A stretch of 64,000 bases of DNA from Spirabiliibacterium pneumoniae (GTDB taxonomy: Bacteria > Pseudomonadota > Gammaproteobacteria > Enterobacterales > Pasteurellaceae), in NCBI RefSeq assembly GCF_014884995.1, contig NZ_JABMII010000005.1, positions 1 to 64,000 on the forward strand, read 5' to 3'. The notes beneath the pieces were generated by a model, which did not search any database, was not told where the DNA came from, and worked only from the letters and a program-made list of their open reading frames with translations. The stretch's first letter is position 1. Each line of letters opens with the position of its first letter. This document shows positions 41,325 to 50,788 of the stretch, piece after piece. The translations under genes and the position numbers were made by a program.

Positions 41325-42965
41325 ATGACATTACATTTATCACGCCTTAGCCTTGCTATGGCTCTAGGAGTCAGTGCACTGTGTGCCAATACTTTTGCCG
41401 CTCAAGTGCCTGCTGGAACAGAATTAGCTGAGAAACAAGAGGTCATCTTTAATAACTCAGCCGAGCCAGCGAGTTTGGACCCAGCAAAAATTCAAGGAGA
41501 TGTCGAAGGTGGATTAGCGCACCAACTTTATGAAGGACTAGTTAATTCTGATGAAAAAGGCAATATTTTACCTGGTGTGGCAAAATCTTGGGAACACTCT
41601 GATGACTATAAAACGTGGACATTCCATTTACGTGATAATGCGAAATGGTCAAACGGCGAACCCGTAACAGCACATGATTTTGTTTATTCATGGCAACGCT
41701 TAACTGATCCTAAAACAGCTAGCCCTTATCAAACCTATCTTGAATTTCTTTCAATGAAAAATATTAAAGACGTTGCTGAAGGCAAAAAACCAGTTAGTGA
41801 ACTCGGTGTTAAAGCTGTTGATGATTATACTCTGCAATTAGATCTTGATGCACCAATCCCATATGTGGATAAATTAGTTGAGCATTATGTATTACTCCCT
41901 GTTAACAAAAATACGGTTGAGAAATATGGTGATCAATGGACTAAAGCTGGCAATATCGTTGGCAATGGTGCATTTAAACTTGACGAACATCGAGTGAACG
42001 AGAAAATTGTTTTAACTCGTAATCCTCACTACTGGGATAATGAACACACAGTGTTAAACAAAGTCACCTTCTTACCAATTGTTGAAGGTAGCACAGATGT
42101 GAATCGCTATCGCGCTGGTGAAGTTGACATTACAGGAAAAACATTACCGCCTGAAATGTTTCCAAAATTAAAAAAAGAATTACCTAACGAACTAGTAGTT
42201 GGTCCTATCTTATGTACATATAACTACGAAATTAACAATAAAAAAGCACCATTTAATGATGCACGCGTTCGCAAAGCATTAGCATTATCACTTGATCGTA
42301 ACATCATCACAGACAAAGTTTTGGCACAAGGTCAAACCCCTGCCTATGTATTTACACCACCATCAACAGCGGATTCTCAAAGCATTAAAAATCCAGAATG
42401 GGCAAATTGGAGTCAACAACAACGTAACGAAGAAGCGAAAAAACTGCTCTCTGAGGCTGGTTTTAATAAATCACATCCACTGAACTTCAATCTGCTCTAT
42501 AATACCGATGAAAATCATAAAAAAGCGGCTATCGCTGCAAGCTCTATCTGGAAGAAAAATCTTGATGGTATTGTTAATGTAAAACTTGAAAACCAAGAGT
42601 GGAAAACTTACATTGATACCCGTCACAGTGGTAATTATGATATCGCCCGTGCAGGCTGGTGCGCAGATTACAATGAACCGACTACTTTCTTGAATTATTA
42701 TCTGTCAAACTTCCCTGCAAATACAGCATTTTATAATAATCCAGAATATGACAAACTGTTAGCTGATGCTAAAGTTGCCCCAACAGATGAACAACGTCTT
42801 GCGGATTACGCAAAAGCGGAAGAGTTGCTAAATAAAGATATGCCTGCCATCAATGTATATCATTATGTACAACCACGTTTAGTAAAAAGCTATGTGAAAG
42901 GTTTTGCTGCGCTTAACCCAACGCAGTCTTACTATTTTAAAGACGTTTATATTGTTAAACATTAA
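41325..42965 (+). CDS. oppA: Oligopeptide ABC transporter substrate-binding protein
   Basis: 546-aa periplasmic peptide-binding protein of SBP family 5, which captures oligopeptides for OppBCDF. A Sec signal peptide ends near TFAA (residue ~26). The family signature ending in AKWSNGEPVTAHDFVYSWQR and the pocket region RAGWCADYNEPTTFLNYY are typical. The start follows AAGGAG. The coding sequence holds no USS. A USS-dyad hairpin after it probably lowers read-through to oppB, so oppA can be made in excess. Confidence 0.95.
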   Translation: MTLHLSRLSLAMALGVSALCANTFAAQVPAGTELAEKQEVIFNNSAEPASLDPAKIQGDVEGGLAHQLYEGLVNSDEKGNILPGVAKSWEHSDDYKTWTFHLRDNAKWSNGEPVTAHDFVYSWQRLTDPKTASPYQTYLEFLSMKNIKDVAEGKKPVSELGVKAVDDYTLQLDLDAPIPYVDKLVEHYVLLPVNKNTVEKYGDQWTKAGNIVGNGAFKLDEHRVNEKIVLTRNPHYWDNEHTVLNKVTFLPIVEGSTDVNRYRAGEVDITGKTLPPEMFPKLKKELPNELVVGPILCTYNYEINNKKAPFNDARVRKALALSLDRNIITDKVLAQGQTPAYVFTPPSTADSQSIKNPEWANWSQQQRNEEAKKLLSEAGFNKSHPLNFNLLYNTDENHKKAAIAASSIWKKNLDGIVNVKLENQEWKTYIDTRHSGNYDIARAGWCADYNEPTTFLNYYLSNFPANTAFYNNPEYDKLLADAKVAPTDEQRLADYAKAEELLNKDMPAINVYHYVQPRLVKSYVKGFAALNPTQSYYFKDVYIVKH

Positions 42966-42979
42966 TATTTAATAATCGC

Positions 42980-43016
42980 AAAGTGCGGTCGAGATTATTC
43001 TTAACCGCACTTTTCC
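42980..43016 (+). terminator. USS-dyad attenuator between oppA and oppB
   Basis: AAAGTGCGGT, 14 bases, ACCGCACTTTT: a 10-bp stem of two opposed USS copies, 14 bp after the oppA stop and before oppB. It is probably a partial terminator inside the operon. Confidence 0.6.
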
Positions 43017-43042
43017 CTTTTTAACTAACTGATAAGACGATT

Positions 43043-43963
43043 ATGCTAAAACTTATTTTTCGACGGTTGCTTCAAGCGATACCAACACTTTTTGTGTTGA
43101 TCACACTGTCGTTTTTTATGATGCGGCTTGCACCTGGAAGCCCATTTACAAGTGATAAAGCCTATCCGCCCGAAGTGATGGCTAATATTGAGGCAAAATA
43201 TCATCTCAATGAACCTATTTTAACCCAATATGGAAACTACCTTGTTGACCTTGCCCATGGTGATTTTGGACCATCATTTAAATATAAAGATTTCACTGTA
43301 AATCAACTTCTCGCCGAGTCTTTTCCAGTGTCATTAAAACTGGGTTTTTTTGCTTTCATTGTAGCCTTTGTGGTCGGTGTCAGTGCTGGTACGTTAGCCG
43401 CAGTAAAACAAAATAAATGGCTTGACTATCTCATCATGACTTTTGCGATGACAGGGGTCGTGATCCCGAGTTTCGTTGTTGCCCCCTTACTAGTATTATT
43501 TTTTGCTATTGTATTGCACTGGCTACCTGCTGGCGGCTGGAATAGCGGGCAATTCACCAATATTGTTTTACCGATGACCGCACTTTCATTGTCTTATATT
43601 GCCAGCATTGCACGCATTACCCGTGGGTCAATGATTGAAGTGCTGCACTCTAATTTTATCCGTACAGCTAAAGCAAAAGGGCTTCCTACACGCCGAATCA
43701 TTTTAAAGCACGCTCTGCGTCCTGCTCTGCTGCCCGTAATCTCATACATGGGGCCTGCTTTTGTAGGGATCATCACAGGCTCAATGGTAATTGAAAGTAT
43801 TTTTGGCTTACCTGGGATTGGGCAGCTTTTCGTTAATGGCGCACTTAACCGCGACTACTCATTGGTTTTGAGCTTAACCATTTTAGTCGGTGCGCTAACC
43901 ATCACCTTTAATGCGGTGGTGGATATTTTGTACGCGATTTTAGATCCGAAGATTCGCTACTAA
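43043..43963 (+). CDS. oppB: Oligopeptide ABC transporter permease OppB
   Basis: 306-aa inner membrane permease with six helices and the binding-protein-dependent EAA-type loop (RTAKAKGLPTRRIILKHALRPALLPV) that docks on the ATPases. The start MLKLIFRRLLQAIPTLFVL is typical of OppB. It follows oppA and precedes oppC by 22 bp. The ribosome site is weak. Confidence 0.95.
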   Translation: MLKLIFRRLLQAIPTLFVLITLSFFMMRLAPGSPFTSDKAYPPEVMANIEAKYHLNEPILTQYGNYLVDLAHGDFGPSFKYKDFTVNQLLAESFPVSLKLGFFAFIVAFVVGVSAGTLAAVKQNKWLDYLIMTFAMTGVVIPSFVVAPLLVLFFAIVLHWLPAGGWNSGQFTNIVLPMTALSLSYIASIARITRGSMIEVLHSNFIRTAKAKGLPTRRIILKHALRPALLPVISYMGPAFVGIITGSMVIESIFGLPGIGQLFVNGALNRDYSLVLSLTILVGALTITFNAVVDILYAILDPKIRY

Positions 43964-43985
43964 TTTACTATTCAAGGAAAATATT

Positions 43986-44897
43986 ATGTTAACAAAAAAA
44001 GATGATAGTGAATTATTACAAAAAGTGGCCGAACAAACGCTTGAAATTGAAGGACGCAGCCTATGGCAAGATGCTCGCCGTCGATTTTTTCACAATAAGG
44101 CTGCTTTAGTGAGCTTGTTTGTACTCGTGTGCATTGCCTTGTTTGTTATTTTCGCACCAATGCTCAGCCCTTTCCCATTTGATGACACCGACTGGGGTAT
44201 GATGTCAAATCCGCCTGATTTTGACACCATGCACTATTTCGGCACCGACTCATCTGGTCGTGACTTATTGGTGCGCGTGGCTATTGGTGGGCGCATTTCA
44301 CTTATGGTTGGCATTGCCGGTGCATTAATTGCCGTACTGTTTGGCACACTTTATGGTGCTACCTCAGGCTATGTAGGCGGCAAGGTGGATGCTGTGATGA
44401 TGCGGATTTTAGAAATCCTCAACTCATTTCCATTTATGTTTTTCGTGATCTTGCTAGTCACCTTTTTTGGACAAAATATCTTTTTAATATTCCTTGCTAT
44501 CGGCATGGTGTCATGGTTGGATATGGCACGGATTGTACGTGGGCAGACATTAAGTTTAAAACGCAAAGAATTTGTCGAAGCAGCTATCGTGTGCGGCTCG
44601 TCGTCTCGTAAAATCATTTGGAAGCACATTGTGCCTAACGTGTTGGGCGTGGTGGTGGTGTATGCGTCACTTTTAGTACCAAGTATGATTTTATTTGAAT
44701 CTTTTTTAAGCTTCCTCGGATTAGGTACGCAAGAGCCACTGAGCAGCTGGGGCGGATTATTAAACGACGGCGCACGCTCAATGGAATTTATGCCATGGCT
44801 GCTAGTGTTCCCAGCTCTGTTCTTGGTTATCACGCTATTTTGCTTTAATTTCATCGGCGATGGCCTGCGTGATGCGCTTGATCCCAAAGATCGCTAA
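43986..44897 (+). CDS. oppC: Oligopeptide ABC transporter permease OppC
   Basis: 303-aa second permease of the Opp system. The N-terminal cytoplasmic part precedes six helices; the HYFGTDSSGRDLLVRV motif and the EAA loop (EAAIVCGSSSRKIIWKHIVPN) are characteristic. The start follows CAAGGAAAA. It lies 11 bp before oppD. Confidence 0.95.
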   Translation: MLTKKDDSELLQKVAEQTLEIEGRSLWQDARRRFFHNKAALVSLFVLVCIALFVIFAPMLSPFPFDDTDWGMMSNPPDFDTMHYFGTDSSGRDLLVRVAIGGRISLMVGIAGALIAVLFGTLYGATSGYVGGKVDAVMMRILEILNSFPFMFFVILLVTFFGQNIFLIFLAIGMVSWLDMARIVRGQTLSLKRKEFVEAAIVCGSSSRKIIWKHIVPNVLGVVVVYASLLVPSMILFESFLSFLGLGTQEPLSSWGGLLNDGARSMEFMPWLLVFPALFLVITLFCFNFIGDGLRDALDPKDR

Positions 44898-44908
44898 GGA
44901 TAATAATA

Positions 44909-45889
44909 ATGCAAAATACACAATCAGATTTACTATTAGATGTTAACAATTTGCGTGTTATTTTCAGCACGCACGACGGTGATGTCACCGCGGTCAACAA
45001 TCTGACATTTTCACTCAAAGCGGGGCAAACGCTCGGCATTGTGGGAGAATCAGGCTCAGGCAAATCACAAACAGCTTTTGCTATTATGGGCTTACTGGCC
45101 GATAACGGTCGAATTGAAGGCTCTGCCAAATTTAATGGCAAAGAAATACTAAACTTGCCAAAGCGTGAATTAAATCGCTTTCGCGCTGAACAAATTTCCA
45201 TGATCTTTCAAGACCCCATGACATCGCTGAACCCTTATATGAAAATCAAAGATCAGCTGATGGAAGTTTTAATGCTGCACAAAGGCATGGATAAAAAAAC
45301 GGCCTACAATGAATCACTCGCCATGCTTGATGCCGTGAAAATGCCCGAGGCGAAAAAGCGCATGGAGATGTATCCACACGAATTTTCAGGCGGCATGCGC
45401 CAGCGTGTTATGATTGCCATGGCTTTGCTCTGTCGGCCGAAATTACTGATTGCTGATGAGCCAACAACCGCACTTGATGTGACGGTGCAAGCACAAATCA
45501 TGACATTGCTTAACGAGCTAAAGCGGGAATTTAATACGGCGATCATCATGATCACCCATGACTTAGGGGTTGTGGCGGGTATTTGTGATAACGTGCTGGT
45601 GATGTATGCAGGGCGCACGATGGAATATGGCAATGCGGAACAGATTTTCTACAATCCAACACATCCGTACTCCATTGGGCTGATTGAAGCAGTGCCCAAG
45701 CTCAATGAAGAGAGTCACCATCTCACCACCATTCCAGGCAACCCACCAAATTTGCTTAATTTGCCAGGTGGCTGTCCATTCCAACCACGTTGCCGACGCG
45801 CCAGTGCGCAATGTATGCAAACACCAGAGCTAACCCGATTTGACGGTAATCGCCTACGTGCATGCTTTATTCCTGTGGGAGAAATATAA
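44909..45889 (+). CDS. oppD: Oligopeptide ABC transporter ATPase OppD
   Basis: 326-aa ATP-binding subunit. Walker A GESGSGKSQ, signature FSGGMRQRVMIAMAL, Walker B LLIADEPTTALD and the C-terminal cysteine-rich oligopeptide domain (GCPFQPRCRRASAQC) are visible; the cysteines can bind an iron-sulfur cluster in some Opp/Dpp ATPases. The stop overlaps the oppF start by one base (TAATG). Confidence 0.96.
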   Translation: MQNTQSDLLLDVNNLRVIFSTHDGDVTAVNNLTFSLKAGQTLGIVGESGSGKSQTAFAIMGLLADNGRIEGSAKFNGKEILNLPKRELNRFRAEQISMIFQDPMTSLNPYMKIKDQLMEVLMLHKGMDKKTAYNESLAMLDAVKMPEAKKRMEMYPHEFSGGMRQRVMIAMALLCRPKLLIADEPTTALDVTVQAQIMTLLNELKREFNTAIIMITHDLGVVAGICDNVLVMYAGRTMEYGNAEQIFYNPTHPYSIGLIEAVPKLNEESHHLTTIPGNPPNLLNLPGGCPFQPRCRRASAQCMQTPELTRFDGNRLRACFIPVGEI

Positions 45890-46884
45890 TGTCTGAAATC
45901 GATAAAAAATTACTGCTGGAAGTGGACAACCTCAGCGTTCATTTCCATATTAAAAATGAAAAAAAAGGCTTTTTTACCAAAACACAAACGCTCAAAGCGG
46001 TTAATCATGTGTCGTTCAAACTTTACCAAGGTGAAACACTGGGTATCGTAGGTGAATCAGGTTGTGGTAAATCTACGCTAGCGCGCGCCATTATTGGGCT
46101 TGTTCCATCGGCAGGTGGAAAAATGGTGTGGCTTGGGCAAGATTTAAGCAAGCAAAGTCAAAAGCAATGGCATGCCATTCGCAACGACATTCAAATGATA
46201 TTCCAAGACCCACTCGCATCGCTCGATCCGCGCATGACGATTGGTGATATTATCTCTGAGCCATTAAAAAACTATCAGCCCAAACTGAGCCGCAAAGAGG
46301 TTAAAGCCAAAGTACAAGCGATGATGGAAAAAGTTGGATTATTGCCCAACTTAGTCAACCGCTATCCGCATGAATTTTCTGGTGGACAATGCCAACGCAT
46401 TGGGATTGCACGCGCACTAATCATTGAACCGAAACTGATTATTTGTGATGAACCTGTCTCCGCACTGGATGTGTCTATTCAAGCGCAGGTGGTCAACCTC
46501 TTAAAATCATTACAAAAAGAAATGGGGCTATCGTTAATTTTTATCGCCCACGATTTAGCCGTGGTCAAGCATATTTCTGATCGCGTATTGGTAATGTATC
46601 TAGGCAATGCCGTCGAATTAGGCGATTATGTGTCAGTGTACACCGACACCAAGCACCCTTACACCAAAGCACTGATGTCAGCTGTGCCCATTCCTGATCC
46701 TAACCTTGAGCGCAACAAACATATTCAATTGCTTGAAGGGGATCTGCCGTCACCAATTAACCCACCCACTGGCTGCGTATTTCGCACCCGCTGCCCACTG
46801 GCTGACAGCGCCTGCGCCCTGAATAAACCTGAACTCAAAGGCTCAGAACACCATCAAGTGGCATGCGACAAAGTGGCAATATAA
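45889..46884 (+). CDS. oppF: Oligopeptide ABC transporter ATPase OppF
   Basis: 331-aa second ATP-binding subunit. Walker A GESGCGKST, signature FSGGQCQRIGIARAL, Walker B LIICDEPVSALD and the C-terminal oligopeptide domain (GCVFRTRCPLADSAC) are present. The start at 45889 overlaps the oppD stop and has GGGAG upstream; E. coli OppF is 334 aa. A compact USS hairpin ends the operon. Confidence 0.96.
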   Translation: MSEIDKKLLLEVDNLSVHFHIKNEKKGFFTKTQTLKAVNHVSFKLYQGETLGIVGESGCGKSTLARAIIGLVPSAGGKMVWLGQDLSKQSQKQWHAIRNDIQMIFQDPLASLDPRMTIGDIISEPLKNYQPKLSRKEVKAKVQAMMEKVGLLPNLVNRYPHEFSGGQCQRIGIARALIIEPKLIICDEPVSALDVSIQAQVVNLLKSLQKEMGLSLIFIAHDLAVVKHISDRVLVMYLGNAVELGDYVSVYTDTKHPYTKALMSAVPIPDPNLERNKHIQLLEGDLPSPINPPTGCVFRTRCPLADSACALNKPELKGSEHHQVACDKVAI

Positions 46885-46889
46885 AACAT

Positions 46890-46914
46890 AAAGTGCGGTT
46901 TGACCGCACTTTTA
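46890..46914. terminator. USS hairpin ending the opp operon
   Basis: AAAGTGCGGT-TTG-ACCGCACTTTT: a 10-bp stem with only a 3-base loop, 5 bp after the oppF stop, separating it from kdsA. Confidence 0.75.
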
Positions 46915-46925
46915 AATCATAGTAA

Positions 46926-47774
<849 letters not shown>

Positions 47775-47795
47775 GATAAAATAGAGAGCATTATC

Positions 47796-48764
47796 ATGAA
47801 CCTCAAGCAGCGCTTGTATTTAAAGCAATTTAATTTTTTGATGCCATTATTGGCGCTATTATTTTTATGCTATTTCACCTTTATATCGCCTTCGCAAGCA
47901 TTACCACGCTGGGTGCTAATCATTGGGTTGGTGATTTTGGGGCTTTATACGGCGTTTAAGGTATTTCTCAGCTTGCTTTTTGTCAAAAGAGCCAATCAGC
48001 CGTTGGGGCGGTGCTTTTTTGGCACGTTGAAAACTGCCAAACCGCACTTTGCCTTGCAAAATAAAGCGGAAGAATTTGCCGCGCTGGCAGAAAGTTTTTA
48101 TGAAGTGACGTTAATTTGCTCAAATCAAAATAGTGCTTTAATTGAGCTTGAGCGCAATCCGCATTACGCTTTAACAGGCACAGATGCGATGTATCTCAAC
48201 GCCCTTGAAGGCATGAAACCCAATGATGCAGGTTTAACTGAGCTGAAAGCGATGTTACAAACTTCATGGAAAGTCACCGATAACGACAGTGCGATGACTG
48301 CTATGCAAGCGCTTTGGCAATCTGTGCTGCATCAAGAAGAACAGATGATCAGCAGCATACCGCACTTTAAACAATATGATCAATGCCTACGTGATTTTGG
48401 CTATCTGATTGCTGAGCAAGATAGGAATGTCAATAGCGCTGGCTCTGAATTAGTGCGCTTTATCTGGCTGACTCGCGCATGTTTCACGCTCGGCTTTATC
48501 CAAGAACCACAGGCGCGTAATATGCTGCGCGCTGCGGCAGTGTATTTAGCAGGCAATTATCAAACATGGCAGCAGTTGGGCTATTCGTATTTAATCACAT
48601 TTATCGACTGGGCGGCGCGTGCAAAATTAGATGTGTTGGCATATTCATTGGTTAAACAACGTGTTTTTGCGGTATCTTGCCTGTTAAATGAGCCGACAAG
48701 TCCGCTGCGTGAAGCTAACTTGGATGAACTGCGAGCCTTCATTTTGGCTCAAGGGGAAAAATAA
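47796..48764 (+). CDS. Membrane-anchored protein with DUF1266-like C-terminus
   Basis: 322 aa, function unknown. Two adjacent hydrophobic segments (about residues 14-31 and 38-65) anchor it, and the rest is soluble. The C-terminal third (FIWLTRACFTLGFIQEPQA ... YQTWQQLGYSYLITFIDW) has the Arg-rich helix, Gly-[FY]-[IL] turn and Ser/Thr-Trp followed by a Tyr helix that mark DUF1266 proteins, though I cannot score the match. It follows kdsA by 21 bp and is probably cotranscribed. A perfect USS palindrome terminates it. Two USS copies lie inside (48039, 48357). Confidence 0.7.
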   Translation: MNLKQRLYLKQFNFLMPLLALLFLCYFTFISPSQALPRWVLIIGLVILGLYTAFKVFLSLLFVKRANQPLGRCFFGTLKTAKPHFALQNKAEEFAALAESFYEVTLICSNQNSALIELERNPHYALTGTDAMYLNALEGMKPNDAGLTELKAMLQTSWKVTDNDSAMTAMQALWQSVLHQEEQMISSIPHFKQYDQCLRDFGYLIAEQDRNVNSAGSELVRFIWLTRACFTLGFIQEPQARNMLRAAAVYLAGNYQTWQQLGYSYLITFIDWAARAKLDVLAYSLVKQRVFAVSCLLNEPTSPLREANLDELRAFILAQGEK

Positions 48765-48771
48765 AACAGAA

Positions 48772-48799
48772 AAAACCGCACTTTGCAAAGTGCGGTTTT
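48772..48799. terminator. 28-bp perfect USS palindrome
   Basis: AAAACCGCACTTTG directly joined to CAAAGTGCGGTTTT: two USS copies back to back with no extra loop bases, between two converging genes. It works as a bidirectional terminator. Confidence 0.85.
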
Positions 48800-48814
48800 A
48801 TTTTAAATCAAAAA

Positions 48815-49153
48815 TTATTTTTGCTCTTCAAAAGCTTCCAATGCGCGCAATGAATAGGTGTAAGCAGCACCTGCATTCAATGCGATTGCTGTGGCTAAAG
48901 CCGCAGCCACTTCTTCTTCAGTGGCACCCGCGTTAACAGCTTCTTGCGCGTGAACAGAAATGCAGCTTTCACAGCGAGTGGTTACGGCCACAGCGAGTGC
49001 GATCAGCTCACGGGTTTTGGCATCCAGCACATCGCCTTCAGCGGCAGCTTTGCTTAATGCGCCGTAGGCTTGAAGCATTTTAGGGTGTTTTTGGCCCAAT
49101 TTGCCAAACGCTTTTTTCACCAATGCGGTGTGGTTTTTCCAATCTGTAAACAT
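48815..49153 (-). CDS. AhpD-like/carboxymuconolactone decarboxylase-family protein
   Basis: 112-aa all-helical protein of the CMD/AhpD-like family. Redox Cys61-x-x-Cys64 with His68 (TRCESCISVHAQEA) is the alkylhydroperoxidase-type active site, so a peroxide- or thiol-linked role is likely. The start follows AAGGAG. It is divergent from an AraC-type regulator with a 127-bp shared region that holds a notable inverted repeat, suggesting that regulator controls it. Confidence 0.88.
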   Translation of the reverse strand: MFTDWKNHTALVKKAFGKLGQKHPKMLQAYGALSKAAAEGDVLDAKTRELIALAVAVTTRCESCISVHAQEAVNAGATEEEVAAALATAIALNAGAAYTYSLRALEAFEEQK

Positions 49154-49207
49154 AATTTCTCCTTAACTTAACTAAAGTGTTTCACTTCGTGATTGACTGA
49201 GGGTATT

Positions 49208-49249
49208 ATTGATACTTTAGGACATAAATTCTTGCTAAATAGTATCAAT
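49208..49249. promoter_or_regulatory. 9-bp inverted repeat between the AhpD-like and araC-type genes
   Basis: ATTGATACT (49208-49216) and AGTATCAAT (49241-49249) are perfect inverted copies whose start-to-start distance is 33 bp, about three helical turns. They lie in the centre of the divergent promoter region and are good candidates for the operator of the neighbouring regulator. Confidence 0.55.
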
Positions 49250-49280
49250 TTTTGGTTTTTTAATATAAAGGGCGATTTTG

Positions 49281-50171
49281 ATGGACTATCTCGATAATTT
49301 GATTCAGCTCGCCGATGTGCGTGGGGAAATCAATGTGCTCTGCCGCTTTTGTGGTGAGTGGCAGCTTCGCCATGAAACACAGCCACGTGGTGTATTTCAC
49401 ATCATTACACTTGGGCAATGTCGCGTACAAATTGGCAAGCAAACCCACCAGTTGCAAAAAGGTGACATTCTCTTTTTTCCAAATGGCTTGTGTCATTTGC
49501 TCGGCACATCAACACAAAGTGCGGTCAACAACGCCCTTAAACCCCGTTCACACGGGGTGTTTGAGCTGCATCAAAGCAGTGAAGAATACGATTTTGAGAT
49601 GTTTTGTGGCTATTTTGACTACACGCAAAGCGCGCTGTTGCCTAAAGTGATGCCCGATTATTGGATTCTCTCTGGTCAAGAGACAGTGACGATGCCGATT
49701 GTGATGATTTTACAGCAAGAGGCTAAAGCGCAACTCGGTTCCCATGCAATTATCAACGGCTTGTGTCATGTGCTGTTGACCTATTTAATTCGCGATTATA
49801 TTCACCGTGGCGATGCGCTCGGGCACAGCATTTTTGCCGCACTACAAGACAAACGGCTGTTTCACGCTGTGGATGCCATGCTGAAACACCCTGAAAAACC
49901 ATGGAATATGGTGACACTTGCCGAGCTGTGCGCGATGTCGCGTGCTAATTTTATTCGCCTGTTCAAGCAAAAAACCAACACGCTGCCGGGTAAATTTTTA
50001 CTGGATTTAAGAATGCAAAAAGCGCAAATGCTGCTGAAAAACTCCAATAAATCAGTGCTCAACATCGCACTTGAAGCAGGCTATCAGTCGGAGTCCCATT
50101 TCTCTAAAGTGTTCAAAACCCACGCAGGTGTGTCACCTAGCCGCTATCGTGCACAGACTAAAGATAGCTGA
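49281..50171 (+). CDS. AraC-family transcription regulator with cupin domain
   Basis: 296 aa. The N-terminal cupin_6-type sensor domain (GEWQLRHETQPRGVFHIIT ... LQKGDILFFPNGLCHLL) is followed by a C-terminal double helix-turn-helix (LAELCAMSRANFIRLFKQ and ALEAGYQSESHFSKVFKTHAG, ending SPSRYR). The ATG at 49281 follows AAAGGG; an in-frame TTG lies directly before it. This subgroup often controls a linked oxidoreductase, which fits the divergent AhpD-like gene and the following nitroreductase. A USS (49516) lies in the linker of the sensor domain. Confidence 0.88.
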   Translation: MDYLDNLIQLADVRGEINVLCRFCGEWQLRHETQPRGVFHIITLGQCRVQIGKQTHQLQKGDILFFPNGLCHLLGTSTQSAVNNALKPRSHGVFELHQSSEEYDFEMFCGYFDYTQSALLPKVMPDYWILSGQETVTMPIVMILQQEAKAQLGSHAIINGLCHVLLTYLIRDYIHRGDALGHSIFAALQDKRLFHAVDAMLKHPEKPWNMVTLAELCAMSRANFIRLFKQKTNTLPGKFLLDLRMQKAQMLLKNSNKSVLNIALEAGYQSESHFSKVFKTHAGVSPSRYRAQTKDS

Positions 50172-50709
50172 GATAGTCATCAATAGCATATTCACGGCAG
50201 GCATCGCTTTTATTTTCTGCCGTGCCAACCATTACCAGCGCCACCACTTTGTCGTGCTCCTTGCAATCCAGTGCTGCACGCAGTGCACTTCCCTCCACCC
50301 ATGGGCCAGTTACCCACACATTATCAAAACCTTGCGCATTAGCCGCTAATTGCAAGCCATAGGTGGCGCACCCCGCACACAGCATTTGCTCCCAACCTGG
50401 CACTTTTTCGAGATCAGGGTTAATTTTAGCCACCACCGCAATCATCATCGGCGCGCGATGGCTCACACTATGCGCTTTGGCTTTGCGCTCCTCTCCAAGA
50501 TTTAGCTCCTCAACCGCATCAACGAGTAAAGATTCCAGTTTATCTTGTGCTGCTTCATTAATCACCACAAAACGGTAAGGTTTGAGTTTGCCATGATCAG
50601 GTGCGTGCATTGCCGCTTGGATCATTTTTTCCAGCTGCTCGGCATTCGGCGCAGGGGCAATGAGTTTTTTGTTTGAACGGCGTTGTAGCAAGAGATCCAA
50701 AGCGTGCAT
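50158..50709 (-). CDS. YdjA-type NAD(P)H nitroreductase
   Basis: 183 aa, exactly the length of E. coli YdjA. It is a minimal FMN-dependent nitroreductase with RRSNKKLIAPAP, AAMHAPDHGKLKPYRFV and the C-terminal CATYGLQLAANAQGFDNVWVTG. The physiological substrate is unknown. It converges with the AraC gene (14-bp overlap) and diverges from sppA with a 79-bp gap, the same neighbour as in H. influenzae. Confidence 0.88.
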   Translation of the reverse strand: MHALDLLLQRRSNKKLIAPAPNAEQLEKMIQAAMHAPDHGKLKPYRFVVINEAAQDKLESLLVDAVEELNLGEERKAKAHSVSHRAPMMIAVVAKINPDLEKVPGWEQMLCAGCATYGLQLAANAQGFDNVWVTGPWVEGSALRAALDCKEHDKVVALVMVGTAENKSDACREYAIDDYLSYL

Positions 50710-50788
50710 TTTTTACTCCTTAAGGCTATGTTTTCACAAAATTATTGATACAATATACCCCATTTTTAATCAATCACTAAGGAATTTT

